Positions 27,040-36,368 are shown, counted from the first letter of the stretch. The stretch: 64,000 bases of DNA from Paenirhodobacter hankyongi (GCF_003664585.1 NZ_RCHI01000016.1:1-64000); one strand, 5' to 3'. A program made the numbers and translations. Notes: generated from the sequence alone by a model not told the origin.

Positions 27040-28841
27040 GCGCCACAGCGGAACTCCGGTCCGGGGCCATGACGGCCCCGGATGCCCCGCCCCGCCCGGT
27101 GCTGTCGGTCGAGGGGCTGACGATCTCGGTCCGGGCCGAGGGGCGCGAGCGGGCGCTGGTGCACGATCTCAGCTTCACCCTTGCACCGGGCGAGACCATC
27201 GCCATCGCCGGCGAGAGCGGCTCGGGCAAGTCGCTGACCTCGCTCGCGATCATGGGGCTGCTGCCGCCGCCCGCGCTGCGCGTCAGCGCCGGCGCGATCC
27301 GCCTTGACGGCGAGGATCTGACCCGCCTGCCCGAGGGCCGGATGCGGGCCATTCGCGGCAACCGCATCGCGATGATCTTCCAGGAGCCGATGACCTCGCT
27401 GAACCCGGTGCTGTCGATCGGGCGCCAGCTTTCCGAGGCGATCCGCGCCCATGCGCCGGTCTCGCGCGCCGCGGCCCGTCGCCGCGCCCTCGAGGCGCTG
27501 CAGGCGGTGCGGATCTCGGAACCCGAGCGCCGGCTCGACCAGTTCCCGCACGAGCTGTCGGGCGGCATGCGGCAGCGCGTGATGATCGCGATGGCGCTCG
27601 CGCTCCGCCCCGATGTGCTGATCGCCGACGAGCCGACCACCGCGCTTGACGTCACCGTGCAGCGCGAGGTGCTCGACCTGCTGCGCGACCTGCAGCGCGA
27701 GATGGGCACCGCGATCATCCTGATCACCCATGACATGGGGGTGGTGGCCGAAATGGCCGAGCGGGTGATCGTGATGAAACAGGGCCAGGTGGTCGAGACC
27801 GGCCCGGTCGCGCAGATCTTCGACACGCCGCAACAGCCCTACACCCGCGACCTGCTGGCCGCGGTGCCGCGGATGGGCGACGGCAGCGGCGCCCCTGCCC
27901 CCGCCGCCGAGACAGACCCCGTCGCGCGGCTGCGCGATCTCTGCGTGCGCTTCGACATCCGCGGCGGGTTGCTGTCGCGCGTCACCCACCGCGTCCACGC
28001 GGTCGAGGGCGTCAGCTTCGACATCCGCGCCGGCGAGACCTTCTCGCTCGTCGGCGAAAGCGGCTGCGGCAAGTCGACGATCGCCAAGGCGCTGACCGGC
28101 CTCGTGCCGCATCAGGGCAGCATCGAGGTGGCGGGCCACCGGCTGGGCGGTCTGTCCCCGCGCGAGATGAAGGCGCTGCGCCGCGACGTGCAGATCGTGT
28201 TCCAGGATCCGATGGCGGCGCTTGATCCGCGGATGCGGGTGGGCGATCTGGTGGGCGAGCCGCTTCTCATCCACGGCATCGGCACGCCCGAGACCCGGCG
28301 CGCCCGTGTCGCCACGCTGTTCGAGCGGGTCGGGCTCGACCGCGATCAGCTCGACCGCTATCCGCACGAGTTCTCGGGGGGCCAGCGCCAGCGGATCTGC
28401 ATCGCCCGCGCCCTCGCGCTGCAGCCGAAGCTCATCATCGCCGACGAGAGCGTCTCGGCACTTGACGTCTCGGTGCAGGCGCGGGTGCTCGACCTGCTCG
28501 CCGCGCTGAAACGCGAGTTTGGCATCGCCTATCTCTTCATCAGCCATGACATGGCGGTGGTCGAGAACATCTCGGACCGGGTGGCGGTGATGTTCATGGG
28601 CCAGATGGTCGAGATGGGCACCCGCGCGCAGATCTTCGGCAATCCGCAGCACCCCTATACCCGGCGGCTGATGGCGGCGGTGCCGGTGCCCGACCCGGGG
28701 TTCGAACGGCCGCCGCTGCCGCGTCTGGCGGGCGAGGTGCCAAGCCCGGTCCACCCGCTGGGCGAAGCGCCGCGGCGCCAGATCCTGCGCGACATCGGCG
28801 GCGGGCATCTGGTGGCCGGGGCCGACACGGAGGGGCGCTGA
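27036..28841 (+). CDS. Fused ABC transporter ATPase (DppD-DppF type), amide operon
   Basis: A 601-residue protein with two ABC domains: Walker A GESGSGKS with signature LSGGMRQR in the first half, and GESGCGKS with FSGGQRQR in the second (from about residue 285). Both halves carry the oligopeptide C-terminal motif (PYTRDLLAAVP, PYTRRLMAAVPVP). It is the last gene of the amide operon, joined by a four-base overlap to the formamidase gene. It energises the permease pair at 22.6-24.4 kb. It repeats the fused design of the first transporter (17.2-19.0 kb). Confidence 0.9.
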   Translation: MSATAELRSGAMTAPDAPPRPVLSVEGLTISVRAEGRERALVHDLSFTLAPGETIAIAGESGSGKSLTSLAIMGLLPPPALRVSAGAIRLDGEDLTRLPEGRMRAIRGNRIAMIFQEPMTSLNPVLSIGRQLSEAIRAHAPVSRAAARRRALEALQAVRISEPERRLDQFPHELSGGMRQRVMIAMALALRPDVLIADEPTTALDVTVQREVLDLLRDLQREMGTAIILITHDMGVVAEMAERVIVMKQGQVVETGPVAQIFDTPQQPYTRDLLAAVPRMGDGSGAPAPAAETDPVARLRDLCVRFDIRGGLLSRVTHRVHAVEGVSFDIRAGETFSLVGESGCGKSTIAKALTGLVPHQGSIEVAGHRLGGLSPREMKALRRDVQIVFQDPMAALDPRMRVGDLVGEPLLIHGIGTPETRRARVATLFERVGLDRDQLDRYPHEFSGGQRQRICIARALALQPKLIIADESVSALDVSVQARVLDLLAALKREFGIAYLFISHDMAVVENISDRVAVMFMGQMVEMGTRAQIFGNPQHPYTRRLMAAVPVPDPGFERPPLPRLAGEVPSPVHPLGEAPRRQILRDIGGGHLVAGADTEGR

Positions 28842-29345
28842 GGCGCCCCCCTTGCCCGCCCCTGCGGAACTTGCACGAAACGCGCAGAATGCTGCCCTCC
28901 GCCCCCTGCGCCTATCCGGTCGACACGCTCGTGCGGATGCACGGTTTCCGCGACTGTCTGACCTCGGCGGCCCGCCAGCATCGCGAAATCCGTCAGCTCG
29001 GATTCTGGCAGCAGCATTCTGCATGACCTGATCGCCGGCGCGGTCTTCGCCTGCCCCTTCGTCGCGATCAGCGTCTTCACCCGGATCAGGCCGGCCGGAT
29101 CGATGAGGGCACGTTCACGCGCGACAGCCCGACGTTGTCGCTCAAGCCCCCCGCGCCGGCTCCCCGAGATCAGGACGCCGCGCTTTCGCAGCAGGGTCTG
29201 ATCGTCCACCGGGCAATATCGCCGCCCCGCGGTCGGCGTGGTGACCCCGTCGCGGCGCCGCTGGCCGGCACCGGCTGGATCCCGGGGCGCACGGGCGTCT
29301 GAAACCGGCGGGGCGCGGGGGTCATCCCCCGCCCCGTCCGCAATC
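28842..29345. other. Intergenic stretch with a distant 12-bp inverted repeat
   Basis: About 500 bp between convergent operons with no convincing gene. GCAGAATGCTGC (28884-28895) and its exact complement GCAGCATTCTGC (29011-29022) bracket 115 bp, like the ends of a small decayed element. Short open frames here have no recognisable domain. The far end holds the terminator of the leftward operon. Confidence 0.5.
29309..29336 (-). terminator. Terminator of the 29.3-38.5 kb leftward operon
   Basis: CGGGG (29309-29313) and CGGGGG (29316-29321) pair with CCCCCG and CCCCG (29326-29336) across a TCAT loop with a 2-nt bulge. It lies 10 nt past the tautomerase stop on the minus strand. The following minus-strand sequence has only a weak T stretch. 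Confidence 0.65.
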
Positions 29346-29681
29346 TCACTTCAGCGCGACATAGGTCTCGGGATCGAGGCTGGCAAAGCGCACGGCGACC
29401 GAAGCGCCCCCCGCCACCGGCCCGATCAGGGCGCGCAGCTCGCCGCCAAGGGCGCGCAGCTTCTCGGCCGTGCGCTCGGGCCGCGGCAGGATCATCAGCT
29501 CGATGTTCACCGCCGGCTGATCGGCCAGCCCCCAGACCGGCACGATCACCACCTGACAGGCGGCCGGCGGCACGGCAAGATCGCGGCACAGCAGCGCGCG
29601 CAGCTCGGGCAGCGCCGCGATCAGCGCCGGCTTGTGCGCGGGCCAGAGCGCCTCGTCGACATAGAGTTTCACATTCGGCAT
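29346..29681 (-). CDS. Small tautomerase-superfamily protein
   Basis: A 111-residue protein beginning MPNVKLYVDE. After removal of Met, Pro would be the N-terminal residue, as in the catalytic Pro1 of the tautomerase superfamily (4-oxalocrotonate tautomerase, CHMI, MIF). Size is close to CHMI-type members. The rest is weakly similar by eye, so the assignment is tentative. I chose ATG 29681 because GGAG lies 8 nt upstream; the longer frame has no homology. It is the last gene of a catabolic operon, where an isomerase acting on a ring-cleavage or enol product would fit. Confidence 0.6.
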   Translation of the reverse strand: MPNVKLYVDEALWPAHKPALIAALPELRALLCRDLAVPPAACQVVIVPVWGLADQPAVNIELMILPRPERTAEKLRALGGELRALIGPVAGGASVAVRFASLDPETYVALK

Positions 29682-29755
29682 GGGCGTCTCCTGAAAATGC
29701 GCCGGGGCCCCGGCCCGCGGTCCGGCCCGGATATCAGACCGGGAACCGCGCGAAG

Positions 29756-30853
29756 TCAAATGGCGCGCGCCAGAACCTCGGCGCAGAGCGCAAGCTGGCT
29801 GCGGGCGATCGACTCGTCGGGCTGGTGGCCGTCGTCCATCGTGCCCGGGCCGCACACGACGGTGGGCAGGCCGAGCGCCGCGAAGAAGCCCGCCTCGGTA
29901 CCATAGGAGACCTTGACCGGCGCGGCCTCGGGCAGAAGCGCGGCAAACCGCGCGATCGCCGGCACGGCCGGGTCGGTGTCGAGCCCGGGATAGGCGCCGG
30001 TCTGCGCGATCTCGATGCCCGCGGGCAGGCCCGCGGCGATCCGCGACAGGATCTCCTCGGCGCTTTCGGCGGCCAGGTGACGGATCTCGAACTCGACTTC
30101 GGCATGGTCAGGCACGATGTTCAGCGCGACGCCGCCGCGCAGGAGGCCGGCGTGAACGGTCGAGCTGGCCACGTCATAGGCTGCGTCCTGCGCCCCCTCG
30201 CGCGTCAGCCGCGCCTGTTCCGCCCTGAGCGCACCGATCAGGTCCGCCGCCAGATGCAGCGCATTGGTGAAGCGCGGCGCCATCGCGGAATGGCCGGCCT
30301 CGCCGTGGCAGGTGGCGCGGTAGCTCGCCTTGCCCTTGTGGCCAAGGCCGAGCCGCATCGAGGTCGGCTCGCCCACCACGCACAGATCGGGCCGGCCGAG
30401 GGTGGGGATCACCCGGTCGATCATCTGCGGAATGCCGCGACAGCCAAGCTCCTCGTCCCAGCTCAGCGCGATGCGCACCGGGCGCGCGGGCGGCGCGGCG
30501 CGCAGGGTCTCTGCCAGCGCCAGCACGCAGGCGATGAAGCCCTTCATGTCGGTCGTGCCGCGGCCGTGCAGGCGATCGCCGCGCCCGGTCAGCGCGAAGG
30601 GCTCGACGCTCCAGCGCTGCCCCTCGACCGGCACGACATCGGTATGGGCCGAGAACAGCGTGCCGCCCTCGCCCGCGCCGAAACGCGCCAGCAACCCGGC
30701 CTTCGGTTCGTCCCGGGCGGCGATGCGGGTGACGGCGAAACCCGCCCCGGTCAGGAAGGCCTCGACCCAGTCGATCAGCGCAAGGTTCGAGCGCGCCGAG
30801 ACGGTCGGGAAGGCGACGAGTGTGGCGAGGATTTCCTCGATCCGGGTCAGCAT
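29756..30853 (-). CDS. M20 family deacylase (ArgE/acetylornithine deacetylase type)
   Basis: A 365-residue metallohydrolase of peptidase family M20. Metal ligands and catalytic residues are visible in FSAHTDVVPV (His, Asp), GTTDMKGF (bridging Asp), DEELGC (general-base Glu) and the dimerisation-domain run GEAGHSAMAPRFTNALH. ArgE cleaves N-acetylornithine; relatives cleave other N-acyl amino compounds. I chose ATG 30853 because GGAGA lies 7 nt upstream and it overlaps the previous stop by 7 nt. In an amine-transport operon it more likely deacylates a catabolic intermediate than serves arginine synthesis. Confidence 0.82.
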   Translation of the reverse strand: MLTRIEEILATLVAFPTVSARSNLALIDWVEAFLTGAGFAVTRIAARDEPKAGLLARFGAGEGGTLFSAHTDVVPVEGQRWSVEPFALTGRGDRLHGRGTTDMKGFIACVLALAETLRAAPPARPVRIALSWDEELGCRGIPQMIDRVIPTLGRPDLCVVGEPTSMRLGLGHKGKASYRATCHGEAGHSAMAPRFTNALHLAADLIGALRAEQARLTREGAQDAAYDVASSTVHAGLLRGGVALNIVPDHAEVEFEIRHLAAESAEEILSRIAAGLPAGIEIAQTGAYPGLDTDPAVPAIARFAALLPEAAPVKVSYGTEAGFFAALGLPTVVCGPGTMDDGHQPDESIARSQLALCAEVLARAI

Positions 30854-32499
30854 GACAGATTCTCCTCGTGCACGATCTCGCCCGCGCAGATCGTCAGCGC
30901 GGCGCGGCAGGCACCGGCATCCTCGCGCAGCGCACGCGGATCGCCCTCGAGAAGGACAAGATCGGCCGCCATCCCGGGCGCGAGCCGACCGCGGCCCGCC
31001 TCGGCGAACAGCGCCTGCGCCCCGCCCGCGGTATAGGCGGCCATCACCGCCTCGAACGACAGGCGCTGATCGGGCACATCCGCGGCCCAGGGCGCGCGCG
31101 ACAGCGCCGCATGGATCGCGCCAAAGGGCGAGAGCGGCGCCGTCGGCCAGTCGGTGCCGAATGCAAGCGGCACGCCCGCCCCGGCAATCGCCGCCCAGGG
31201 AAAGGTGTCCTTCCACCGCGCACGCCCCATGATCGAGATCGTGGGTTCCAGCGGCAACCCGCTCGAGCCCGGCGGGTGCACCGGCTGCATCGAGGCGATC
31301 ACGCCGAGGTCGCGCAGCCGCGCCAAGTCGTCGGGGTGCAGCATGTCGATATGCTCGATCCGGTGGCGGGCGTCGCGCGGCCCGTTCGCGGCCCGCGCCG
31401 CGGCATAGCCGTCAAGCGCCATGCGCACGGCGCCGTCACCCACGCAATGCACCTGGATCTGCAGCCCGCGCGCATCGGCCGCGATGCAGAGCGCGTTGAA
31501 GCGTTCGGGGCTGAACAACGGTTCGCTGCGAAAGCCGGCCCGGCCCGGGTAATCGTCGGTGCGATAGGCGGTCCAGGTGTCGAAGACGCCATCGAGGAAC
31601 ATCTTGATCCGGCCGAAGCCGAGCTTGCCCTGCGCCGGCCGCGCCGCTGCCGCGATCAGTTCGGCGATGCGGGCCTCGTCATGGGCGGGCGAGAGCCGCA
31701 TCGCGGTCGAGACGCGGATCGGCAGCGCGCCCTCGCCCTCCATCTCGGAGAGCAGATCGGCAAGGTAGAGGTTGCCGTCCATGTTCACCGCGGTGGTGAT
31801 GCCATGGGCGGCGCAGGCGGCAAGCGCCGCGGCCAGCGTCGCCTTGTCGGCGGCGCGCTCCTCGGGCGTCACCCTGTCGGGTTCGTCGCCCGCCATCGCC
31901 AGCCCGTCACGCCCGCCATTCACGGACATCCGCAGCACCAGCGCCATCGCCGCGCCCTCGCGCAGCTCGCCATTCGGCCGGCCATCGGCGCCGCGCACGA
32001 CCTCGGCGCCCTCGAGCGCAGGCACATCGGTCATCAGCCCGGCGGCCGCAAGCGCCGCGGTGTTCGCCCAGGCGGCATGACCGTCGACGGCCAGCACCAG
32101 AAGCGGCCGCGCGGGGCACAGCGCATCGAGCGCATGCCGGTCGGGGCGCGTGCCGGGGCCCAGAAGCTCGTAATTCGCCGAATAGGCGACAAGCAGCGGC
32201 ACCGCGGGGTTTGCCGCCGCAAAGCCGGCAATCGCCTGCCCTGCGGCCGCGGCCCCCTCGATGCCGAGCAGGTTCAGCTGCGACAGCGTCGCGCCGCCCC
32301 AGAAAAGATGCAGGTGGCTTTCGCAGAACCCCGGCGCGATCCGCCGCCCGCCGGCCGCGATCCGCCGCGTGGGTGGCGGGCCTCCGGGCTGGGTGCCGGG
32401 CGCGCCGATCCAGGCGATGCGGCCCCCTTCAAGGCGCAGGGAAAGGGGCGCATCGGTGAAGATGTCGCGCGCGTCGTCGATCTCGATCGTCGGGGTCAT
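30847..32499 (-). CDS. Amidohydrolase family 3 protein (YtcJ-like)
   Basis: A 550-residue amidohydrolase. Metal-binding motifs: HLH in CESHLHLFWGG near residue 70, His in HCVGDGAV, His in RHRIEHIDMLHPDD, and Asp in FGTDWP. Proteins of this group hydrolyse cyclic or linear amide and ester bonds; substrates are rarely known. I chose ATG 32499 (MTPTIEIDD) because a GGA-type ribosome site lies just upstream and the extra N-terminal residues are not conserved-looking. It is encoded between the binding-protein and ArgE-like genes, so it may open an amide in the imported compound. Confidence 0.83.
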   Translation of the reverse strand: MTPTIEIDDARDIFTDAPLSLRLEGGRIAWIGAPGTQPGGPPPTRRIAAGGRRIAPGFCESHLHLFWGGATLSQLNLLGIEGAAAAGQAIAGFAAANPAVPLLVAYSANYELLGPGTRPDRHALDALCPARPLLVLAVDGHAAWANTAALAAAGLMTDVPALEGAEVVRGADGRPNGELREGAAMALVLRMSVNGGRDGLAMAGDEPDRVTPEERAADKATLAAALAACAAHGITTAVNMDGNLYLADLLSEMEGEGALPIRVSTAMRLSPAHDEARIAELIAAAARPAQGKLGFGRIKMFLDGVFDTWTAYRTDDYPGRAGFRSEPLFSPERFNALCIAADARGLQIQVHCVGDGAVRMALDGYAAARAANGPRDARHRIEHIDMLHPDDLARLRDLGVIASMQPVHPPGSSGLPLEPTISIMGRARWKDTFPWAAIAGAGVPLAFGTDWPTAPLSPFGAIHAALSRAPWAADVPDQRLSFEAVMAAYTAGGAQALFAEAGRGRLAPGMAADLVLLEGDPRALREDAGACRAALTICAGEIVHEENLSC

Positions 32500-32518
32500 C
32501 GGGTCTGTCCTGAGGGAA

Positions 32519-32547
32519 CCCCCGGCCGGCACGGCGCCGGCCGGGGG
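32519..32547 (-). terminator. Intra-operon hairpin after the PotD-like gene
   Basis: A perfect 12-bp stem (CCCCCGGCCGGC and its complement) with a 5-nt loop lies directly after the binding-protein stop at 32555. It has no T-tract, so it is more likely an mRNA-protecting or partly terminating element. The same design is seen after ydcS at 6939-6960. Confidence 0.6.
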
Positions 32548-32554
32548 GCATGCG

Positions 32555-33574
32555 TCACTTCAGCAGGTCGGTCCAGACCTTGGTCACCAGATCCTGCGCG
32601 GCGGGCGAGCAGGCCTGCGAGAAGGTCACCGGCACCGTCGGGAACAGCTCGGGCGCGTTCTCGGGGGTGTAATCGGCCTTCGCGAGATCGATCTTCACCG
32701 GCGAGGAATGGGCATAATAGTTATACTGCACCGTCGCGTTCTCCTCTTCCGACATGAAGTCGATGAACGCCTTCGCCGCCTCGACATTGGCCGCGCCCTT
32801 CGGCACGACGAAGCTGTCGAGCCAGCCGACAAGCCCTTCCTTCGGCATCGCGTATTCGATGTTCGCACCGTCGCGGCGGGTCTTCAGCGAATTGCCGTCC
32901 CACCAGAAATGCGCCGCGACCTCGCCCGAGCCGATGCGGTTCTCGATATTGTCCGAGGAATAGGCGGCGACGTCGGGCTTCTGCGCCTTCAGCAGGTCGT
33001 AGACCTTCTTCATCTCGGCCTTGTCCTCCGAGCAGAAGGGCACGCCCAGGAACAGCTCGGCCGCGCCCACCACCTCGTCGGGCGCCGCGAGATCCGCGAT
33101 CTTGCCCTTCAGCTCGGCGCCCGGGGTGAAGAACACCGACCAGCTGTCGACCGGCCCCTTGTAGAGGTCGCGGTTCACGGTGAAGCCCGCGGTGCCATAG
33201 GCGAGCGGGATCGAGTATTCGCTCGTCGGGTCCCACCACTGGTTCTTCCACTTATCGTCGACCTGGGCGAAGGCCGGCATGTCCTTGGCGTCGATGTCCT
33301 CGAGCAGCCCCTGCTCGATCATGATCTTCACGAAATGCTGCGAGGGGGTGACGACGTCATAGCCCGACGAGCCCGCCTGCAGCTTGGTCAGCGCGTCCTC
33401 GTTCGAGTTGAAGCCGTCGACATTCACGGTGATGCCGGTCTTTTCCTCGAACTTCTTGATCAGGTCGGGCGAGATCGAGTCGGACCAGGTGTAGAGGTTG
33501 AGCGTGCCGCCCGCGAAGGCCGGAGCCGCCAGCACAAGGCCAAGCGCGGCGCCGAGGATCAGTTTCGTTTTCAT
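32555..33574 (-). CDS. Periplasmic binding protein, PotD family
   Basis: A 339-residue binding protein with a signal peptide (MKTKLILGAALGLVLAAPAFA, cleaved after residue 21). The mature start GGTLNLYTWSDSISPDLIKKF and the motifs SGYDVVTPSQHFV and PLAYGTAGFTVNRDLY mark the PotD/PotF family for polyamines and related cations. It is encoded with a PotA-like ATPase and two permeases. Given the neighbouring dehydrogenase, amidohydrolase and deacylase, the ligand may be a modified amine rather than spermidine itself. Confidence 0.88.
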   Translation of the reverse strand: MKTKLILGAALGLVLAAPAFAGGTLNLYTWSDSISPDLIKKFEEKTGITVNVDGFNSNEDALTKLQAGSSGYDVVTPSQHFVKIMIEQGLLEDIDAKDMPAFAQVDDKWKNQWWDPTSEYSIPLAYGTAGFTVNRDLYKGPVDSWSVFFTPGAELKGKIADLAAPDEVVGAAELFLGVPFCSEDKAEMKKVYDLLKAQKPDVAAYSSDNIENRIGSGEVAAHFWWDGNSLKTRRDGANIEYAMPKEGLVGWLDSFVVPKGAANVEAAKAFIDFMSEEENATVQYNYYAHSSPVKIDLAKADYTPENAPELFPTVPVTFSQACSPAAQDLVTKVWTDLLK

Positions 33575-33610
33575 GAGTGGTCTCTCCTGTTGGGTCTTTT
33601 CTTCTGGCGA

Positions 33611-34411
33611 TCAGCCGCGCCGCATCGCCCGGGCCGAAATGGCCAGGGCCAGCGTCGCGATGATGAGGGAGGCGAGGATCAGAAGGGTCGAGATCGCGTT
33701 CAGTTCGGGCGTCGTGCCCTTCTTGATCAGGCTGAAGATATAGACGGGCAGCGTCGTGGTGCCGCCGGTGTTGAGCATGTTCGAGGTGATGAAATCGTCC
33801 ATCGAGATCACGAAGGCGAGCATCGCGCCGGCAAAGACGCCGGGCAGGATGAGCGGGAACGTGACCCGGCGAAAGGCGGTGAAGGGCGCGGCGTAGAGGT
33901 CCTGCGCCGCCTCCTCGTAATCCGCGCTCATGCCGGCAAGGCGCGCCCGGATCGGCAGGAAGGCGAAGGGCGTGCAGAAGGCCGAATGCGCCACGATCAG
34001 CCGCGCCAGCCCGTTGGTGAAGCCGATCTGCGAGAACAGGATCAGCGAGGCGACGGCGATGACGATCTCGGGCAGCAGCAGCGGCAGGTTCACCACCGTC
34101 TCGGACAGGCGGCGGAACTTGAGATCCGCATGGCGGGTCAGCACCATCGCGGCCGAGAGCGCGACCAGCGTCGCCACCACCGTCGCGGTGACGGCCACGG
34201 TGAGCGAGGTGCGCAGCGCGCCAAGCAGCGCGTCGTTTTCCAGCGCCGCGGCATACCATTTCGTCGAGAAGCCGCTCCAGACCGAGACGAGGCGGTTCTC
34301 GTTGAAGGAAAACCAGATCACCACCGCGATCGGCGCATAAAGCCACAGGAAGAAGGCCCAGGTGACGAGCCCCGCCCCGGGGTAATGGCGGACGTCATGC
34401 TGCGTGCTCAT
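33611..34411 (-). CDS. ABC transporter permease, PotC family
   Basis: A 266-residue inner-membrane permease with about six hydrophobic segments, starting near residue 15 (VTWAFFLWLYAPIAVVIWFS). The ATPase-contact loop reads EEAAQDLYAAPFTAFRRVTF, with the usual Gly of EAA loops replaced by Tyr. It overlaps the PotB-like gene by four bases (ATGA). It is the second permease of the 32.5-36.3 kb transporter. Confidence 0.87.
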   Translation of the reverse strand: MSTQHDVRHYPGAGLVTWAFFLWLYAPIAVVIWFSFNENRLVSVWSGFSTKWYAAALENDALLGALRTSLTVAVTATVVATLVALSAAMVLTRHADLKFRRLSETVVNLPLLLPEIVIAVASLILFSQIGFTNGLARLIVAHSAFCTPFAFLPIRARLAGMSADYEEAAQDLYAAPFTAFRRVTFPLILPGVFAGAMLAFVISMDDFITSNMLNTGGTTTLPVYIFSLIKKGTTPELNAISTLLILASLIIATLALAISARAMRRG

Positions 34412-35271
34412 GCCCGGGCCTCCTTGCGCATCGCGCGTCGTGCATTGGCGATCAGCACCAGCACCACCATCGCCATCAGGACAAGCGCCACCGCCGCGCC
34501 GAAGGGCCAGTTGCGCGCGCCGCCGAATTGCGACTGGATCAGCGTGCCCATCATCATCTGCTTGCCACCGCCAAGCAGCATCGGCTCGAGCACGGTGCCA
34601 AGCGCCGGCACGAAGACGAGGATCGCCCCCGCGGCAAGTCCGGGCCAGGTCAGCGGCAGGATCACCCGCCGCGCCGTGGTCCAGCGGCTGGCATACAGGT
34701 CGGCGCCGGCCTCGAGCAGTGCCGGGTCCAGTTTCTCGATCGCGGCAAAGACCGGCAGCACCATCAGCGGGATATAGCTGTAGACCATGCCCACCAGCAT
34801 CGCGCCCGAGGTGAAGAGCAGCGTCCCCTCCCCGCCAAGCGCCGCCCAGGCCCGGCCGACGACACCGTCATTGCCGAGGATGATGAGCCAGGCATAGACC
34901 CGCACGATCATCGACACCCAGAACGGCAGGGTCACCAGATAGATCAGCGCCGCCTTCATCCGCGGCGTGCGGGTGGCGATGACATAGGCGACGGGCAGCG
35001 CCAGCGCCATGCAGATCGCCGTGGTCGCGGCGGCAAGCGCCAGCGTGCGGCCGATGATCGCCAGATATTTCGGATCGAAGACGAGGTTGCCGTCCCAGTC
35101 CTCGGAGAACAGGATCTCCTTGTAGGGCTCGAGCGTGAAGGCCCAGGCGAACCCGCCATAGGCGCCGCGCTCGGCCACCGAGACGAGGGCGACGATGACG
35201 AGCGGCACCATCAGCGTCGCCACCATCAGCCCCCAGGCGGGGACAAGGCCCCAGAAGCGGAACCCCCTCAT
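34408..35271 (-). CDS. ABC transporter permease, PotB family
   Basis: A 287-residue inner-membrane permease with a first membrane segment at about 10-32 (VPAWGLMVATLMVPLVIVAL) and the contact loop LEAGADLYASRWTTARRVIL. It overlaps the ATPase gene by four bases, giving a coupled potA-B-C-D order. It shares the tyrosine variant of the loop with its partner permease. Confidence 0.87.
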   Translation of the reverse strand: MRGFRFWGLVPAWGLMVATLMVPLVIVALVSVAERGAYGGFAWAFTLEPYKEILFSEDWDGNLVFDPKYLAIIGRTLALAAATTAICMALALPVAYVIATRTPRMKAALIYLVTLPFWVSMIVRVYAWLIILGNDGVVGRAWAALGGEGTLLFTSGAMLVGMVYSYIPLMVLPVFAAIEKLDPALLEAGADLYASRWTTARRVILPLTWPGLAAGAILVFVPALGTVLEPMLLGGGKQMMMGTLIQSQFGGARNWPFGAAVALVLMAMVVLVLIANARRAMRKEARA

Positions 35272-36341
35272 TGCGCCAGCACCCGCGCGCTGTCGTCGCG
35301 AAAGCCAAGGCGGACCTCGCGACCGATCTCGTAGCTCTGCGCCTGGCTCACCGCGTTGCGCCGCGACACCCGCAGCACCCCCGCCGGCGTGTCGACGGTG
35401 TAATGGGTATAGCCGCCCATGTAGTTCTTCGCCGAGACGGTGCCGGTCAGCAGATTGCCCGCCGCCTGGTCCTCCATCCCGATCTTCTCGGGGCGCAGCG
35501 ACAGCGTCGCCCTGCCCGGCCCGGTCAGCCCCTTCTGGAAGGTGGTGATCTCGAAGCCGAAGGCGGTGCGCACGCGCGCCGTCGCGCCCTCGACCGCGAT
35601 CACCTCGGCCTCGAGGAAATTCGTCTCGCCGATGAAATCCGCGACGAAGCGGTTTTCGGGTTCCTCGTAGATCTCGGACGGCGTGCCGATCTGCTGGATC
35701 TGGCCCTTGCCCAGCACGCAGATCCGGTCGGACATGTCGAGCGCCTCGTCCTGATCATGGGTGACGAAGATGAAGGTGATGCCGGTCATGCGCTGCAACT
35801 CGCGCAGCTCGTCGCGCATCGCCTGGCGCAGCTTGAGATCAAGCGCCGAAAGCGGCTCGTCGAGCAGCAGAACCTTGGGTTCGGGCGCGAGCGCACGGGC
35901 GAGTGCGATGCGCTGACGCTGGCCCCCCGAAAGCTGCGCCGGGCGGCGGCGCGCGAAGGGCGTCATGTGCACCATCTCGAGCATCTCGGCCACCCGCGCC
36001 TGCCGCCGCGCCTTGTCCCAGCCGAGGTTCTCGAGCCCGAAGGCGATGTTCTGCTCGAGCGTCATGTGCGGGAACAGCGCATAGCTCTGGAACACCGTGT
36101 TCACGTGGCGCTTGTGCGGCGGCAGCGTCGCGATTTCGGTGCCGAACAGGCTGATCGCCCCCTCGCTCGGGGTCTCGAAGCCCGCGATCATCCGCAACAG
36201 CGTGGTCTTGCCGCAGCCCGAGGGGCCAAGGAGCGTGAAGAACTCGTTCTCGTGGATCGTGAAGCTGACCTGATCGAGGGCCAGATAATCGCCGAAGCGC
36301 TTGGTGACGTTGAAGACTTCGACCGCTTTTCCGCGTGTCAT
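35268..36341 (-). CDS. ABC transporter ATPase, PotA family
   Basis: A 357-residue ABC ATPase with Walker A GPSGCGKT at 39-46, Q-loop FQSYALFPH, signature LSGGQRQR and Walker B LLLDEPLSALD, then a TOBE-type regulatory domain after about residue 240. I chose ATG 36341 (MTRGKAVEVF) because GGGAG lies 9 nt upstream; an in-frame extension lacks homology. It lies 61 nt downstream of the flavoenzyme gene, with a hairpin between. Confidence 0.9.
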   Translation of the reverse strand: MTRGKAVEVFNVTKRFGDYLALDQVSFTIHENEFFTLLGPSGCGKTTLLRMIAGFETPSEGAISLFGTEIATLPPHKRHVNTVFQSYALFPHMTLEQNIAFGLENLGWDKARRQARVAEMLEMVHMTPFARRRPAQLSGGQRQRIALARALAPEPKVLLLDEPLSALDLKLRQAMRDELRELQRMTGITFIFVTHDQDEALDMSDRICVLGKGQIQQIGTPSEIYEEPENRFVADFIGETNFLEAEVIAVEGATARVRTAFGFEITTFQKGLTGPGRATLSLRPEKIGMEDQAAGNLLTGTVSAKNYMGGYTHYTVDTPAGVLRVSRRNAVSQAQSYEIGREVRLGFRDDSARVLAQ

Positions 36342-36368
36342 GGCTGAGCTCCCTGTTGCTCTTCGGGG

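Noticed and set aside
28655-29209. A 184-codon minus-strand open frame in the gene-free stretch, considered as a transposase or regulator remnant
   Set aside because: It overlaps the real ATPase gene end, shows no catalytic or HTH motif, and has no plausible ribosome site.
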